A stretch of DNA of 64,000 nucleotides from Sphingomonas cremea (GTDB lineage: Bacteria > Pseudomonadota > Alphaproteobacteria > Sphingomonadales > Sphingomonadaceae), in assembly GCF_021502585.1 (NCBI RefSeq), contig NZ_JAKFGM010000002.1, positions 1 to 64,000 of the forward strand, read 5' to 3'. This document shows, piece by piece, positions 8,168 through 17,168 of the stretch. Every line of letters begins with the position of its first letter. The first letter of the stretch is position 1. A program made the translations under genes and the position numbers. The notes under the pieces are model-generated. The model saw only the letters and a program-made list of their open reading frames with translations, was not told the DNA's origin and did not search any database.

Positions 8168-9153
8168 GTCGTGTCTGGGGCCGGCGAATTTGGGAGGTCG
8201 AGTGCGACCAGCAACGTCCGCGCCATGAAACGGTGGCCGTCGTCGGTTACCAGCCAGAAACGCCAGCCCCCCTTCGCCAAAGGCACGATCACCATTCCCT
8301 CATAATTATCGAACGCGGCCTTGGGCAGCGGCCAGCCAGGGCCGGCGCGAAGAGCTGAGCCCTTGCGGATCAGTGGCGCAATCGATTGGCTGATGCCCTT
8401 CCGGCCCTTGTACCGAAGCAACAGCCAAACGCCGCCATTGGGAGCAAGGGCGGCGTCGGCAACTTCGGCGCCTGCTATAAGTGGAAGGCGGGAAACTCCC
8501 CAGGTTCCAACACCCATCGCCTCTCGGCCATTTTCGGCCAGCACCATCAGGCCGTCGCCATTTGAGACCAGGCCTTCCGCACCGCGATTATTGCTCCAGT
8601 CGGGCCGCTTGAGATCGATCGCGGCCAGCCCGCGAGCGAATTGGTCGTCATAGAGCCACAGGGAATGGCGCTGCTCATAGCCAACCCACCAGCCGCGCCC
8701 CCTGGGGTCGCGTACCAATGATTCCGCGTCCCTCGCCCACTTCTTGCCCTGCGGGCCCGGCCCGACACTTAGGTCGGTCAAGGAAGCCCGGGGCACACGC
8801 GCAGACGGCGGATCAAAGCGGATCACGGTGCCAAGATCGCTGACAGCAAGGAATTGGCCGCCATCAATGGCCAGCGCCGAAAGGCCGGTCAGTCGCGAAT
8901 CGCCAGCCCTCACATTCCACGCGCCCGCAAGCCGCAAGGGTCCCGAAAAGCTCGGCAGCGCAACGGGACGATAGGAAAGCGTTACAGTCTGGGAGGGCTG
9001 CGGCTTGCGATTTGGCAAGGCGTGGATCGAAACAAAGGCTCCAATCACTGCTGCAGCCATAAACAAGATGTTGAAAAAATGGACTTTCCTGAACAATCGC
9101 TGCAAAAATCGTTCAGCCTCGTTCAACCGCGAATCGCTCATAAGCCCGTTCAT
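8152..9153 (-). CDS. Esterase-like activity of phytase family protein
   Basis: 333 residues. One N-terminal transmembrane segment (residues about 27-45, FFNILFMAAAVIGAFVSIHAL) would export the rest. The body is a beta-propeller-like domain of the phytase-like esterase family: GLSALAIDGGQFLAVSDLG near the start, RGAEGLVSNGDGLMVLAENG in the middle and DNYEGMVIVPLAKGGWRFWLVTDD near the end. These Gly/Asp-rich strands, with the Glu of N(N/Y)-x-EG, recur through the family. The substrate is unknown. It is the last gene of the cobS-cobT side of a block often kept together with rpmB in alphaproteobacteria. Confidence 0.8.
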   Translation of the reverse strand: MNGLMSDSRLNEAERFLQRLFRKVHFFNILFMAAAVIGAFVSIHALPNRKPQPSQTVTLSYRPVALPSFSGPLRLAGAWNVRAGDSRLTGLSALAIDGGQFLAVSDLGTVIRFDPPSARVPRASLTDLSVGPGPQGKKWARDAESLVRDPRGRGWWVGYEQRHSLWLYDDQFARGLAAIDLKRPDWSNNRGAEGLVSNGDGLMVLAENGREAMGVGTWGVSRLPLIAGAEVADAALAPNGGVWLLLRYKGRKGISQSIAPLIRKGSALRAGPGWPLPKAAFDNYEGMVIVPLAKGGWRFWLVTDDGHRFMARTLLVALDLPNSPAPDTTKARR

Positions 9154-9283
9154 GGACGGGGTTTCCCCCTTTTTCCCCGTGCCCAGAACGTCGGTGACGA
9201 CGGAATAAATCCCTCGCGTCGCGTATCGAGGGGGGCCCGGGGCGGCGTAATTGCTCCGGGCCCAACTGCCCTTCCAATAGCGA

Positions 9284-11110
9284 TCAATGTTTTTCGAACA
9301 GGGTTGCGAGCTGCTCGATCAGCGCGCCGCCCAATTGTTCGGCGTCCATGATCGTCACAGCGCGGGAATAATATCGCGTCACGTCATGCCCGATCCCGAT
9401 TGCCGCCAGCTCAATGCTCGACCGGCCTTCGATCCAGCCAATCACTTGCCTCAGATGCTTTTCAAGATAGGTGCCGCCGTTGGCTGAGGCGGTCGAATCG
9501 TCGACCGGCGCGCCATCGCTGATGACCAGCAGGATGCGCCGCTCCTCGGCCCGCGCGAGCAGGCGGCTGTGCGCCCAAAGCAGCGCCTCGCCGTCGATAT
9601 TCTCCTTGAGCAATCCCTCGCGCATCATCAGGCCGAGGCTTCTGCGCGAATGCCGGTATGGCTCATCAGCACGCTTGTAGACGATGTGCCTGAGATCGTT
9701 CAGGCGCCCCGGATTGGGCGGGCGCCCTTCGGAAAGCCACAGCTCGCGGCTCTGGCCGCCTTTCCAGCCTCGCGTGGTAAAGCCGAGGATTTCGGTGGCC
9801 ACCCCACAGCGCTCGAGCGTTCGGGTGAGGACATCCGCGCAGGTCGCGGCAATCGAGATCGGCCGGCCCCGCATTGACCCTGAATTGTCGATCAGCAGGC
9901 TGACAACCGTATCCTTGAACTCGGTTTCGCGCTCGATCTTGTAGCTCAGCGAATGGCCGGGAGAGGTGATGACGCGCGCCAATCGCGCCGCGTCGAGCAT
10001 CCCCTCCTCCTGGTCAAAGTCCCAGCTCCTCGCCTGCTGTGCCATCAGCCGGCGCTGCAACCGGTTGGCGAGCCGGGTGACGACCCCACCAAGACTTGTC
10101 ATCTGCTGGTCCAGATAAGCGCGGAGGCGGGTGAGTTCCTCCTCGTCGCACAGCTCGGCCGCGGTGACCATTTCGTCGAACCGCGTGGTGAATGGCCTGT
10201 AGTCGGTGACCGGCTCGTCGATCCAATTGCGCCGCTGGGCATTGGCCCGGGCCTGGTCGGACGCTTCCTGGCCGCTGGTCGCCTCGCCCTCGTCGACATC
10301 CGCTTCGCTGTCGGCGGATTCGTCCTCGCCTTCGTCGCGCTCCGTCTCCTCCGAACGCATCTCCATCTCGCCGCCGGAGTCGCCGCCCTCGGTCTCGGCT
10401 TCGTCAGCTTCGTCGGGCCCTTCGTCCTCTCCCTGATCTTCGTCACCACCCTCCTCGGGCTGTTGGTCGGCGGACTCCTCAATCGGGAGATCGAGATCCT
10501 CGAGCAGTCGGCGGGACAAGGTCGCGAATGCAGCCTGATCGTCGATCGTCAGCGCCAGCGCGTCGAGCTCGGCACCTGCCTTCTCTTCAATCCACGGAGC
10601 CAAGAGATCCAATCCCGCCTGTGCCGCTTTGGGCGGAGCCTCCCCCGTCAACCGCTGGCGCGCGAGAAGTCCGACCGCGGTCGCCAGCGGCACTTCTTCG
10701 GCCGTACGGGCGCGGGTAATCGAGTCGAGCCGGACGCGCGCCTCGGCCAAGTCGTTCAAATTCGCGCGAACCCCGTCCATTGCCTTGGCACCAAGCGCTT
10801 CGACCCGTGCCGTTTCCAGTGCGTCGAACACTGCACGAGCGTCGCTGTCGGAAACGGGAGCGCGCGCCGCGTGCAACTTAGCATCATGATATCGGAGCCG
10901 AAGCGCCAGCGCATCGGCAGCTCCACGCGCTTCGGCCACCAGCCGCGGCTCCATTCCCGGGCCCGGCGACACGACGCGAGCAACCTTGCCCGGAGACTGG
11001 CCGCTCGCATCCGAGGCGAACACCACCTCGGCTTCGGCATCGCGCGCAATCGCCCGAACCGCCCCGGCAAGGACGGTGCGGAAACGGTCGAGAGGCGTTG
11101 GAACGGTCAT
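9284..11110 (-). CDS. cobT: CobT-type VWA subunit of a cobaltochelatase-like complex
   Basis: 608 residues. N-terminal CobT domain, then a very acidic linker (residues about 215-300, long runs of Glu and Asp such as [20 protein letters not shown]), then a C-terminal von Willebrand A domain whose MIDAS motif DNSGSMRG lies near residue 405. CobT pairs with the AAA+ protein CobS to drive CobN, which inserts cobalt into hydrogenobyrinate diamide in aerobic B12 synthesis. CobN and other cob genes are absent here and the partners nearby are a J-protein and BolA, so a different client is possible. It lies downstream of cobS but is separated by 325 nt holding a small opposite-strand gene. Confidence 0.9.
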   Translation of the reverse strand: MTVPTPLDRFRTVLAGAVRAIARDAEAEVVFASDASGQSPGKVARVVSPGPGMEPRLVAEARGAADALALRLRYHDAKLHAARAPVSDSDARAVFDALETARVEALGAKAMDGVRANLNDLAEARVRLDSITRARTAEEVPLATAVGLLARQRLTGEAPPKAAQAGLDLLAPWIEEKAGAELDALALTIDDQAAFATLSRRLLEDLDLPIEESADQQPEEGGDEDQGEDEGPDEADEAETEGGDSGGEMEMRSEETERDEGEDESADSEADVDEGEATSGQEASDQARANAQRRNWIDEPVTDYRPFTTRFDEMVTAAELCDEEELTRLRAYLDQQMTSLGGVVTRLANRLQRRLMAQQARSWDFDQEEGMLDAARLARVITSPGHSLSYKIERETEFKDTVVSLLIDNSGSMRGRPISIAATCADVLTRTLERCGVATEILGFTTRGWKGGQSRELWLSEGRPPNPGRLNDLRHIVYKRADEPYRHSRRSLGLMMREGLLKENIDGEALLWAHSRLLARAEERRILLVISDGAPVDDSTASANGGTYLEKHLRQVIGWIEGRSSIELAAIGIGHDVTRYYSRAVTIMDAEQLGGALIEQLATLFEKH

Positions 11111-11223
11111 TTGCCGATCATGCTGTGACGCCGGCCTCCACCGAGGTCAACGCCATCCATCTTAGCAATTTGGTTAGGCGCAGCGGTGCAAAATGGCGAC
11201 TCATCGACGCGAAGGTCATCGTG

Positions 11224-11427
11224 ATGGATTCGACTACGATCTTGCTGGTCATCGTCCCGTTGGTTCTGGGACTGGTTTTCAACGCAGTGAAATTCATGCG
11301 TTTCATCGGCTTCGTGGCGGGCGGCGGACGCCGTTCGGCCGCGCGTAACGGCCAATCGGACAGCCACCTGAGTTTCGACGAGCGCGTGGCCGAGCGCCTC
11401 CGCGAGCTCCAACGCGACGAGGGCTGA
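11224..11427 (+). CDS. Small single-pass membrane protein, 67 aa
   Basis: A plus-strand gene between the minus-strand cobS and cobT. ATG 11224 has GAAGG about 10 nt before it. Residues 5-33 are hydrophobic (ILLVIVPLVLGLVFNAVKFM then IGFVAGGG), and the C-terminal half is charged and helical (LSFDERVAERLRELQ). That charge pattern and the lack of any overlap with the flanking genes favour a real protein. I do not recognise the family. It converges with cobS (8 nt apart) and diverges from cobT. Confidence 0.5.
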   Translation: MDSTTILLVIVPLVLGLVFNAVKFMRFIGFVAGGGRRSAARNGQSDSHLSFDERVAERLRELQRDEG

Positions 11428-11435
11428 TTTTTCGC

Positions 11436-12440
11436 CTAGACGCGGTGGGCGAGGCTTTCGGGCAGGTCCGTGCCAAACACCCGCTGATAATATTCCGCAA
11501 TAAGCGGGCGCTCGGCCTCATCGCACTTGTTGAGGAAGCTGATCCGGAAGGCGAAACCCACATCGCCGAAGATCAGCGCGTTCTGAGCCCAGCTGATAAC
11601 CGTTCGAGGGCTCATGACCGTCGAGATGTCCCCGTTGATGAAGCCCTGGCGCGACAAGTTGGCAACCTGGACCATCTTGCCGACCGCTTCCTTGCCCCCC
11701 TCGCTGTCATACTCGCCCGACTTTGCGAGGACGATTTGCGCTTCCGTCTCCGCAGGAAGGTAATTGAGCGTCGCGACGATGTTCCAGCGATCGAGCTGGC
11801 CCTGATTGAGCGCCTGGGTTCCATGATAGAGGCCGGTCGTGTCGCCAAGGCCAATCGTATTGGTAGTTGCGAACAGGCGAAACCACGGATTTGGCCGGAT
11901 CACGCGATTCTGGTCGAGCAAGGTGAGCTTGCCGTCGGTCTCGAGCACCCGCTGGATGACGAACATCACATCGGGACGGCCGGCGTCATATTCGTCGAAC
12001 ACGAGCGCAACCGGATGCTGCAAGGCCCATGGAAGCAAGCCTTCGCGAAACTCGGTAACCTGCTGGCCGTCCTGAACGACGATGGCGTCGCGGCCGATCA
12101 AGTCGATGCGGCTAATGTGGGCGTCTAGGTTGATCCGGATCGTGGGCCAGTTGAGGCGCGCGGCGACTTGTTCGATGTGGGTCGACTTGCCGGTACCGTG
12201 ATAACCCTGGACCATGACCCGCCGGTTGCGGGCAAAGCCGGCGCAGATCGCCATCGTCGTGTCGGGATCGAAGACATAGGCCGGATCGAGGTCGGGAACC
12301 CGCTCGTCCGCCTCGCTGAAGGCCGGGATTTCAAGGTCACTGTCGACCCCGAACAGGTCGCGCATTTTCACCATCTTGTCGGGTGATGCCAATATGGTGT
12401 CCGAACGGCTTTCGGGCGCAATGTTGGGAATGTCGGTCAT
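11436..12440 (-). CDS. cobS: CobS-type AAA+ subunit of a cobaltochelatase-like complex
   Basis: 334 residues, MoxR-like AAA+ ATPase. The N-terminal segment ([20 protein letters not shown]) is the CobS-specific lead-in. Walker A is GYHGTGKST (residues 79-87), Walker B is VALVFDEYD, and the sensor region [20 protein letters not shown] is conserved. ATG 12440 is preferred over an upstream ATG because the family starts here. With CobT it forms the chaperone-like ATPase of the metal chelatase. Its upstream neighbour is now an HxlR regulator, whereas in related genomes a J-protein gene usually lies there. Confidence 0.92.
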   Translation of the reverse strand: MTDIPNIAPESRSDTILASPDKMVKMRDLFGVDSDLEIPAFSEADERVPDLDPAYVFDPDTTMAICAGFARNRRVMVQGYHGTGKSTHIEQVAARLNWPTIRINLDAHISRIDLIGRDAIVVQDGQQVTEFREGLLPWALQHPVALVFDEYDAGRPDVMFVIQRVLETDGKLTLLDQNRVIRPNPWFRLFATTNTIGLGDTTGLYHGTQALNQGQLDRWNIVATLNYLPAETEAQIVLAKSGEYDSEGGKEAVGKMVQVANLSRQGFINGDISTVMSPRTVISWAQNALIFGDVGFAFRISFLNKCDEAERPLIAEYYQRVFGTDLPESLAHRV

Positions 12441-12472
12441 GGAATCGGCCTTAAGCGCTTCGGCTGAACGCC

Positions 12473-13159
12473 TCAAGCGGCCGTTGGCTGTGCTTTTTCC
12501 GGCAATGGAAAGAGACTGGGCAGGCGGGCGGCCAAATTCGCATCGCCTGCGAACTCGATGGATGACAGGGGTGCTCCGGCGTAAACATACCCGGCAATCT
12601 GCGAGGGCGATCCGCGAAGGATGAGGTCGGGATCGTCAATTTCGCCGCGGCCGATCATCACCTCGCCCTTCTTGCGGATCCAGAAGTAGGGCTCGCCGCC
12701 CATTTCCAACTGGATGCGAGCCTTCAAGTCGCCGGTCGCGCCCGCAGTCAACATCGTACGCAACGACAACATCAGCGAAACCGGGCTGAACGGCCGCATC
12801 GGATCGTGACGCGGGCTTCTCACAGCCCAGCGCCCAAGCGCCTGGAAGATGGGCGCTGCCTCATAGCCCCAAGGCGTAAGCTCATAGACTTGAACCGACG
12901 CCGGGGGTGGGAGGCGGCGGCGAACCAGTACGCCTGCGGCCTCCAAACCTTCGAGCCGCTGGGTCAGCACGTTGGCACTAATCCCGTTCAAACTCGTTTT
13001 TAGATCGCCGAAGCGGCGCGGTCCCAAAAGCAATTCGCGGATCAATGGCATCGACCAACGCTCTCCGATCAGGTCCATCCCATGGGCTGCGGCGCAAGCA
13101 TCGTCATATCGCCTTTTGTCGTCATCTCGTCGCGTATTAGTTACCTTTTCTAACTGCAT
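12473..13159 (-). CDS. HxlR-family regulator with C-terminal SCP2-like domain
   Basis: 228 residues. The first 115 hold the winged-helix HxlR domain: a lead Cys ([17 protein letters not shown]), [39 protein letters not shown], and the wing [14 protein letters not shown]. HxlR proteins bind DNA as dimers, and several sense electrophiles through that Cys. The C-terminal 100 residues resemble an SCP2/sterol-carrier-like ligand pocket, as in some HxlR fusions. It diverges from a VOC/GST/DUF1428 gene run that it probably controls. Inverted repeats overlap its own start codon, which suggests autoregulation. Confidence 0.85.
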   Translation of the reverse strand: MQLEKVTNTRRDDDKRRYDDACAAAHGMDLIGERWSMPLIRELLLGPRRFGDLKTSLNGISANVLTQRLEGLEAAGVLVRRRLPPPASVQVYELTPWGYEAAPIFQALGRWAVRSPRHDPMRPFSPVSLMLSLRTMLTAGATGDLKARIQLEMGGEPYFWIRKKGEVMIGRGEIDDPDLILRGSPSQIAGYVYAGAPLSSIEFAGDANLAARLPSLFPLPEKAQPTAA

Positions 13160-13175
13160 AGTTGTTATTTATAAC
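13139..13175. promoter_or_regulatory. Cluster of AGTTA/TAACT inverted repeats (candidate HxlR operator)
   Basis: AGTTA (13139-13143) and TAACT (13151-13155) are inverted across 7 nt. AACT-GCAT-AGTT forms a second palindrome. GTTAT-TT-ATAAC (13164-13175) is a third. The region is AT-rich against a GC-rich background, lies between divergent hxlR and VOC genes and covers the hxlR start codon. Binding by the HxlR protein is inferred from position. Confidence 0.5.
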
Positions 13176-13227
13176 TTAGCGGATCATGATGCAAGGCGAA
13201 TCGAGTCGCAAAGAGGGAAAATTCGCC

Positions 13228-13662
13228 ATGCCAAAGATGATTTTCGTAAACCTGCCGATCACAGACCTCGACCGGTCCATATCCTTCTACGAGGCGGTCG
13301 GCGGGAGGAGGGAGCCGAAATTTTCCAACGATCGGGCGGCGATGATCGTCCTCAGCGACACAATTTCGGTCATGCTGCTGACTCACGACTTTTATTCGAC
13401 GTTTACCCGCAAGCCGATTGCTGACGCGCATCGCACCAGCCAGGTGCTGCTCGCCTTGTCGGCTGACAGCGTCGCGGACGTCGATGCGACGATCGACAAG
13501 GCCTCTTCGGCCGGCGGCAAGGTCGATCCGGGTCCGAAGCAGGAAATGGGAGACTTGATGTACGGGCGAAGCTTCGAAGACCCGGACGGTCATCACTGGG
13601 AAATCATGTGGATGGACCCGCAGGCCGCCGAACAGGGCGCGTCGGCGTTCGAGCAGGCCTGA
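13228..13662 (+). CDS. VOC (glyoxalase/bleomycin-resistance fold) family protein
   Basis: 144 residues, one VOC domain: the first strand and helix are FVNLPITDLDRSISFYEAVGG, and the last strands are FEDPDGHHWEIMWMD, with the usual metal-site His and Glu. The segment VMLLTHDFY belongs to the lactoylglutathione-lyase-like subgroup often annotated as extradiol dioxygenase or glyoxalase. GAGGGAA 8 nt before ATG 13228 fixes the start. It is the first gene of a seven-gene run diverging from hxlR and is followed 3 nt later by a GST. Substrate unknown. Confidence 0.88.
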   Translation: MPKMIFVNLPITDLDRSISFYEAVGGRREPKFSNDRAAMIVLSDTISVMLLTHDFYSTFTRKPIADAHRTSQVLLALSADSVADVDATIDKASSAGGKVDPGPKQEMGDLMYGRSFEDPDGHHWEIMWMDPQAAEQGASAFEQA

Positions 13663-13665
13663 GCG

Positions 13666-14340
13666 ATGCCGGTCAATCCCGAAGCCGCCATTGAGATCAC
13701 GGCCTTTCGCTGGGTCCCGCCTTTCGCAGAAGGACTGGTTCGCGACCTACGCGCCCGTTGGGTGCTGGAGGAAGGCGGGCTCGAATATCGAGTCCGCTTG
13801 CTCGACCAGCAGCGACCCCCCGAATATCTGCGCGAACAGCCGTTCGACCAGGTCCCCTGCTTTAGCGACGGCCATGTCCACATCTTCGAAAGCGGCGCCA
13901 TCGTCCAATATGTCGGCGAGAAGTGCGAGGCACTGCTCCCGCATGACCCGCAGGGCCGGTTTCGGGCCATTCAGTGGGCATATGCCGCGCTCAACAGCGT
14001 CGAGCCCGCAATCCAGAATCTGGCGGCAATCGACCTATTCTTTCCAAAGGAGGAATGGGCAAAATTGCGTCGTCCCGGAGCTGCCGACTTTGCCCGGCTG
14101 AAGCTGAAGCGCGTTTCCGACTGGCTCGGCGACAAATATTGGCTTGAGGACCGGTTCACCATCGGTGACCTGTTGATGATCAGTGTGTTGCGGATCCTCC
14201 GGCATACCAACATCGTAGCCGAATTCCCCAACCTCGCCGCCTATGTGAAACGCGGCGAGGCCCGGCCGGCCTTCAAGCAGGCCCTTTCCGATCAGCTGGC
14301 CGTTTTCGCCGCCAATCAAATGGAAGGAGAAACCGCATGA
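13666..14340 (+). CDS. Glutathione S-transferase family protein
   Basis: 224 residues, cytosolic GST fold. The N-terminal thioredoxin-like domain has the cis-Pro context QVPCFSDGHVHIFESGAIVQYV, where the ESGAI motif binds the gamma-glutamyl group. The C-terminal helical domain has the FTIGDLLMISVLRIL helix with the conserved N-capping and Asp residues. The N-terminal catalytic position is not a clear Ser or Cys. It probably conjugates or reduces electrophiles delivered by its VOC and DUF1428 neighbours. It starts 3 nt after the VOC stop and overlaps the next gene by ATGA. Confidence 0.88.
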   Translation: MPVNPEAAIEITAFRWVPPFAEGLVRDLRARWVLEEGGLEYRVRLLDQQRPPEYLREQPFDQVPCFSDGHVHIFESGAIVQYVGEKCEALLPHDPQGRFRAIQWAYAALNSVEPAIQNLAAIDLFFPKEEWAKLRRPGAADFARLKLKRVSDWLGDKYWLEDRFTIGDLLMISVLRILRHTNIVAEFPNLAAYVKRGEARPAFKQALSDQLAVFAANQMEGETA

Positions 14341-15077
14341 CCTATTTCGAAGGGTTCATCGTACCTGTCCCCGAGGCCAACAAGGAAGCATATTGCAAGA
14401 GTGCCAAAGACGCGGCGCCGATCTTCCAGGAGTTCGGGGTGAAACGCCACGTCGAGGCGTGGGACAGTGACGTGCCGGAAGGCAAGGTTACCGACTTTCG
14501 CATGGCAGTGGACGCCCAGCCTGGCGAGAAGGTGGTTTTCTCCTGGTTCGAATATCCGGACAAGGCGACCCGCGATGCCGCCAACGTGAAGATGCAGAGC
14601 GACGAGCGCATGAAGGCATTTGGCGCCAGCATGCCATTCGACGCCAAACGCATGATCTATGGCGGATTCGACCCGATCGTTGAGGAAGGGACCGAGCGCG
14701 GAGCCTATGTCGACGGCTTCGTCGTGCCGGTGCCTAATGGCAAGCTCGATGCCTACAAGGCCCTTGCCCTGAAGGCAGCGAAGATCTTCCGCGAACATGG
14801 CGCGCTCCGCGACGTCGAGGCGGTCGCCAGCGATGTGCCGAAAGGCGAGGTCACCGACTTCTATCGCGCGGTGAAGGCCGAGGATGGCGAAACGGTCGTT
14901 TTCTCCTTCCTCGAATGGCCCGACAAGGCCACCCGCGACGAGGGCTGGAAGAAGATCATGGAGGACGAGCGGATGAAGCCGGAAGGCGACATGCCGTTTG
15001 CCGGCCAGCGCATGTTCTGGGGCGGGTTCGATCCAATTTTCGACACGGCGAAATCCAAGGAACCGGCGCACGCCTGA
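14337..15077 (+). CDS. Tandem DUF1428 (YbaA-like) protein
   Basis: 246 residues made of two consecutive DUF1428 domains. The first (residues 1-118) carries YFEGFIVPVPEANKEAY, VEAWDSDVPEGKVTDF, VVFSWFEYPDKATRDAAN and MPFDAKRMIYGGFDPI. The second (about 123-238) repeats these as YVDGFVVPVPNGKLDAY, VEAVASDVPKGEVTDF, VVFSFLEWPDKATRDEG and MPFAGQRMFWGGFDPIF. E. coli YbaA, the usual form, is a single domain of about 117 residues. The fold is a ferredoxin-like barrel of unknown function. Here it is translationally coupled to the upstream GST. Confidence 0.9.
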   Translation: MTYFEGFIVPVPEANKEAYCKSAKDAAPIFQEFGVKRHVEAWDSDVPEGKVTDFRMAVDAQPGEKVVFSWFEYPDKATRDAANVKMQSDERMKAFGASMPFDAKRMIYGGFDPIVEEGTERGAYVDGFVVPVPNGKLDAYKALALKAAKIFREHGALRDVEAVASDVPKGEVTDFYRAVKAEDGETVVFSFLEWPDKATRDEGWKKIMEDERMKPEGDMPFAGQRMFWGGFDPIFDTAKSKEPAHA

Positions 15078-15109
15078 AACGCGCCTACGCAGTAATGAAA
15101 GGAACTATC

Positions 15110-15961
15110 ATGTCCGACGTCACTGACGCGCCGGCGCGCGTTGCCGCGAATGAGGATTCGCGAACCTCGCTGCAAGGCAGCCATATCTGGTACGAGTTGA
15201 TGAGCCCCGACCCGGACGGCTCGAAAGCCTTTTATGAAGCTGTCGTTCCAGGATGGATCATCGGAGAGCCCATCGGCGGCGGCCAGGACTATCGCATGAT
15301 CGGGCGCAGCGACGGCGGCAATGCAGGCGGGGTGCTGAGACTGACCGAAGAAATGCGCGAGCATGGGGCGCACCCGATCTGGATGGGTTATGTCGGGGTC
15401 GACGATGTCGACGCGACGGCGGCTGAGATCGAGGCCAAGGGCGGCAAGACGCTGATGCCCGCGTTCGACATTCCGCAAGGCCGGATCGCAATGATCGCCG
15501 ACCCCCAGGGCAATCCACTCTATGTGATGAAGCCGATCCCGCCAGAGGGGGAAGAGGACAGGGCCAGCGACGTCTTTTCTCCGACCGAATTGCAGCGCGT
15601 CGGATGGAACGAGCTAATGACGCCTGACCCGATGGCTGCCCGTGCATTTTATGGGGAGCTATTCGGCTGGGCCAGCGACCACTTCATGCCGATGGGTGAG
15701 CTTGGTGAATATCGCTTCTTCTCACTTGGCGCGACAACCATTGGCGCAGTGTTTCGTCCGCAGGATGAGGGCTTTGAAGGGAAGAAGTATCAGGGCTGGC
15801 GCTACTATATTCGCGTGCCGTCGATTTCCGATGCGACCGAGGCGGTCAAGGCAAATGGCGGGGCAGTCACCATGGGCCCGCACGAAGTGCCGACCGGCGA
15901 TCACATCATTGTCGGCCGCGACCCGCAAGGTGCGGAATTCTCGCTGGTCGGCAAGGCTTGA
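15110..15961 (+). CDS. VOC family protein with two glyoxalase domains
   Basis: 283 residues holding two VOC domains of the hydroxylase/CFP-30-like type. Domain 1 (about 22-150) starts HIWYELMSPDPDGSKAFYEA and ends IADPQGNPLYVMKP. Domain 2 (about 163-283) starts VGWNELMTPDPMAARAFYGELFGW and ends GRDPQGAEFSLVG. The ATG at 15110 is preceded by AAGGA at 6-7 nt, which excludes a longer frame reading back into the DUF1428 gene. Two-domain VOC proteins often make a complete site within one chain. It continues the electrophile-handling run. Confidence 0.88.
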   Translation: MSDVTDAPARVAANEDSRTSLQGSHIWYELMSPDPDGSKAFYEAVVPGWIIGEPIGGGQDYRMIGRSDGGNAGGVLRLTEEMREHGAHPIWMGYVGVDDVDATAAEIEAKGGKTLMPAFDIPQGRIAMIADPQGNPLYVMKPIPPEGEEDRASDVFSPTELQRVGWNELMTPDPMAARAFYGELFGWASDHFMPMGELGEYRFFSLGATTIGAVFRPQDEGFEGKKYQGWRYYIRVPSISDATEAVKANGGAVTMGPHEVPTGDHIIVGRDPQGAEFSLVGKA

Positions 15962-15973
15962 GGAGGAATGACG

Positions 15974-16465
15974 ATGGCCAATAAACTAGTCACCTGCCTG
16001 TGGTTCGATAAGGGCGAGGCACGCAAGGCGGCGGAATTCTATGCGTCGACATTCCCCGATACCCATGTCGGCACGCCATATAAGGCGGCCTCCGATTATC
16101 CCGGCGGCAGCCAAGGCGATGAGCTGACAGTGGAGTTCACCTTGCTTGGCCAGCCCTTTCTCGGCCTGAACGGCGGACCCAATTTCAAACCAAACGAGGC
16201 TGTCAGCTTCCAGGTCTTCACCGAGGACCAGGAGGAGACCGACCGCTATTGGAACGCGATCGTCGGCAACGACGGCCAGGAAAGCGACTGCAGCTGGTGC
16301 AAGGATAAATGGGGCTTCTCCTGGCAGATCGTGCCGCGGGCCCTGATGCGCGGGATGGGAGACCCCGACCCGGCAGCCCGCAAGCGGGTATTCGAGGCAA
16401 TGATGACCATGCGCAAAATCGACGTCGCCAAAATCGAGGCTGCCATCGAAGGGGTACCTGCATGA
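15974..16465 (+). CDS. PhnB-like VOC protein (3-demethylubiquinone methyltransferase-like fold)
   Basis: 163 residues. The family signature is TCLWFDKGEARKAAEFYASTFPD, then VEFTLLGQPFLGLNGGPNF and WCKDKWGFSWQIVPRAL. Despite the historical methyltransferase name, these are VOC-fold proteins of unsettled function. GAGGAGGA lies directly before ATG 15968, so ATG 15974, six nt on, has the better spacing and is chosen. It overlaps the next GST gene by ATGA. Confidence 0.85.
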   Translation: MANKLVTCLWFDKGEARKAAEFYASTFPDTHVGTPYKAASDYPGGSQGDELTVEFTLLGQPFLGLNGGPNFKPNEAVSFQVFTEDQEETDRYWNAIVGNDGQESDCSWCKDKWGFSWQIVPRALMRGMGDPDPAARKRVFEAMMTMRKIDVAKIEAAIEGVPA

Positions 16466-17118
16466 GCCTGGAGCTGTTTGCCCACCCATTCAGCTCCTAT
16501 TGCCAGAAAGTCTTGATCGCGCTGTGGGCGGACGGAACGCCGTTCGACTACCGCATGCTGGACGAGGAGCATGCGGAGAATTTCGCCGAGTTGAAAAGGC
16601 GCTGGCCGTTCGGGAAGTTTCCGCTGCTGGTCGACGATGGTGAGACGGTCGTGGAATCGACCCCGATCATCGAGCATCTGCAGGCACGTCATCCTGGTCC
16701 CAACCGGTGGATTCCCGACGGAGAGCAGGGTCGGCGAGCGCGCTTTCTCGACCGCTTCTTCGATACCTATGTCATGGGAAATATGCAGAAAGCGGGACTC
16801 GATATTCTTCGCCCCGAAGGGTGCAAGGACCCTTATGGCGCTAGCCAGGCGCGTGCCGACCTGAATTTGGCATACGACTGGCTGGAGGCGAACCTCAGCG
16901 AAGGATCCTGGGCGGCTGGCGATGAGTTCACGCTGGCTGACTGCGCCGCAGCTCCGTCGCTATTCTACGCCGATTGGGTCGAGGAAATCGGACCGTCGAG
17001 GCCAAGGCTCGCCGCCTATCGCGCCCGGGTCCTCGCCCACCCCGTGGTCGCCCGGGCGGTCGACGAGGGTCGTCCCTACCGCCAATATTTCCCGCTTGGC
17101 GCCCCCGACCGCGACTGA
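16462..17118 (+). CDS. Glutathione S-transferase family protein
   Basis: 218 residues. The N-terminal domain starts LELFAHPFSSYCQKVLIAL, where Ser/Cys residues sit at the usual catalytic turn, followed by WPFGKFPLLVDDGETVVESTPIIEHL (cis-Pro and the Glu-Ser motif). The C-terminal helical domain includes FTLADCAAAPSLFYADW. It differs clearly from the GST 2 kb upstream, so the cassette holds two distinct transferases rather than a recent duplicate. An ATGA overlap couples it to the PhnB-like gene. Confidence 0.9.
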   Translation: MSLELFAHPFSSYCQKVLIALWADGTPFDYRMLDEEHAENFAELKRRWPFGKFPLLVDDGETVVESTPIIEHLQARHPGPNRWIPDGEQGRRARFLDRFFDTYVMGNMQKAGLDILRPEGCKDPYGASQARADLNLAYDWLEANLSEGSWAAGDEFTLADCAAAPSLFYADWVEEIGPSRPRLAAYRARVLAHPVVARAVDEGRPYRQYFPLGAPDRD

Positions 17119-17168
17119 TCGGGGGCTGCGGGCTTGCGCATGGGCCGCAAATTGCGCCTGATGCGGCC

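Noticed and set aside
9953-11128. A 391-codon open frame antisense to cobT
   Set aside because: The Asp/Glu-rich CobT linker gives a long Phe/Leu/Val antisense frame that mimics a membrane protein. No family match; CobT domains are clear.
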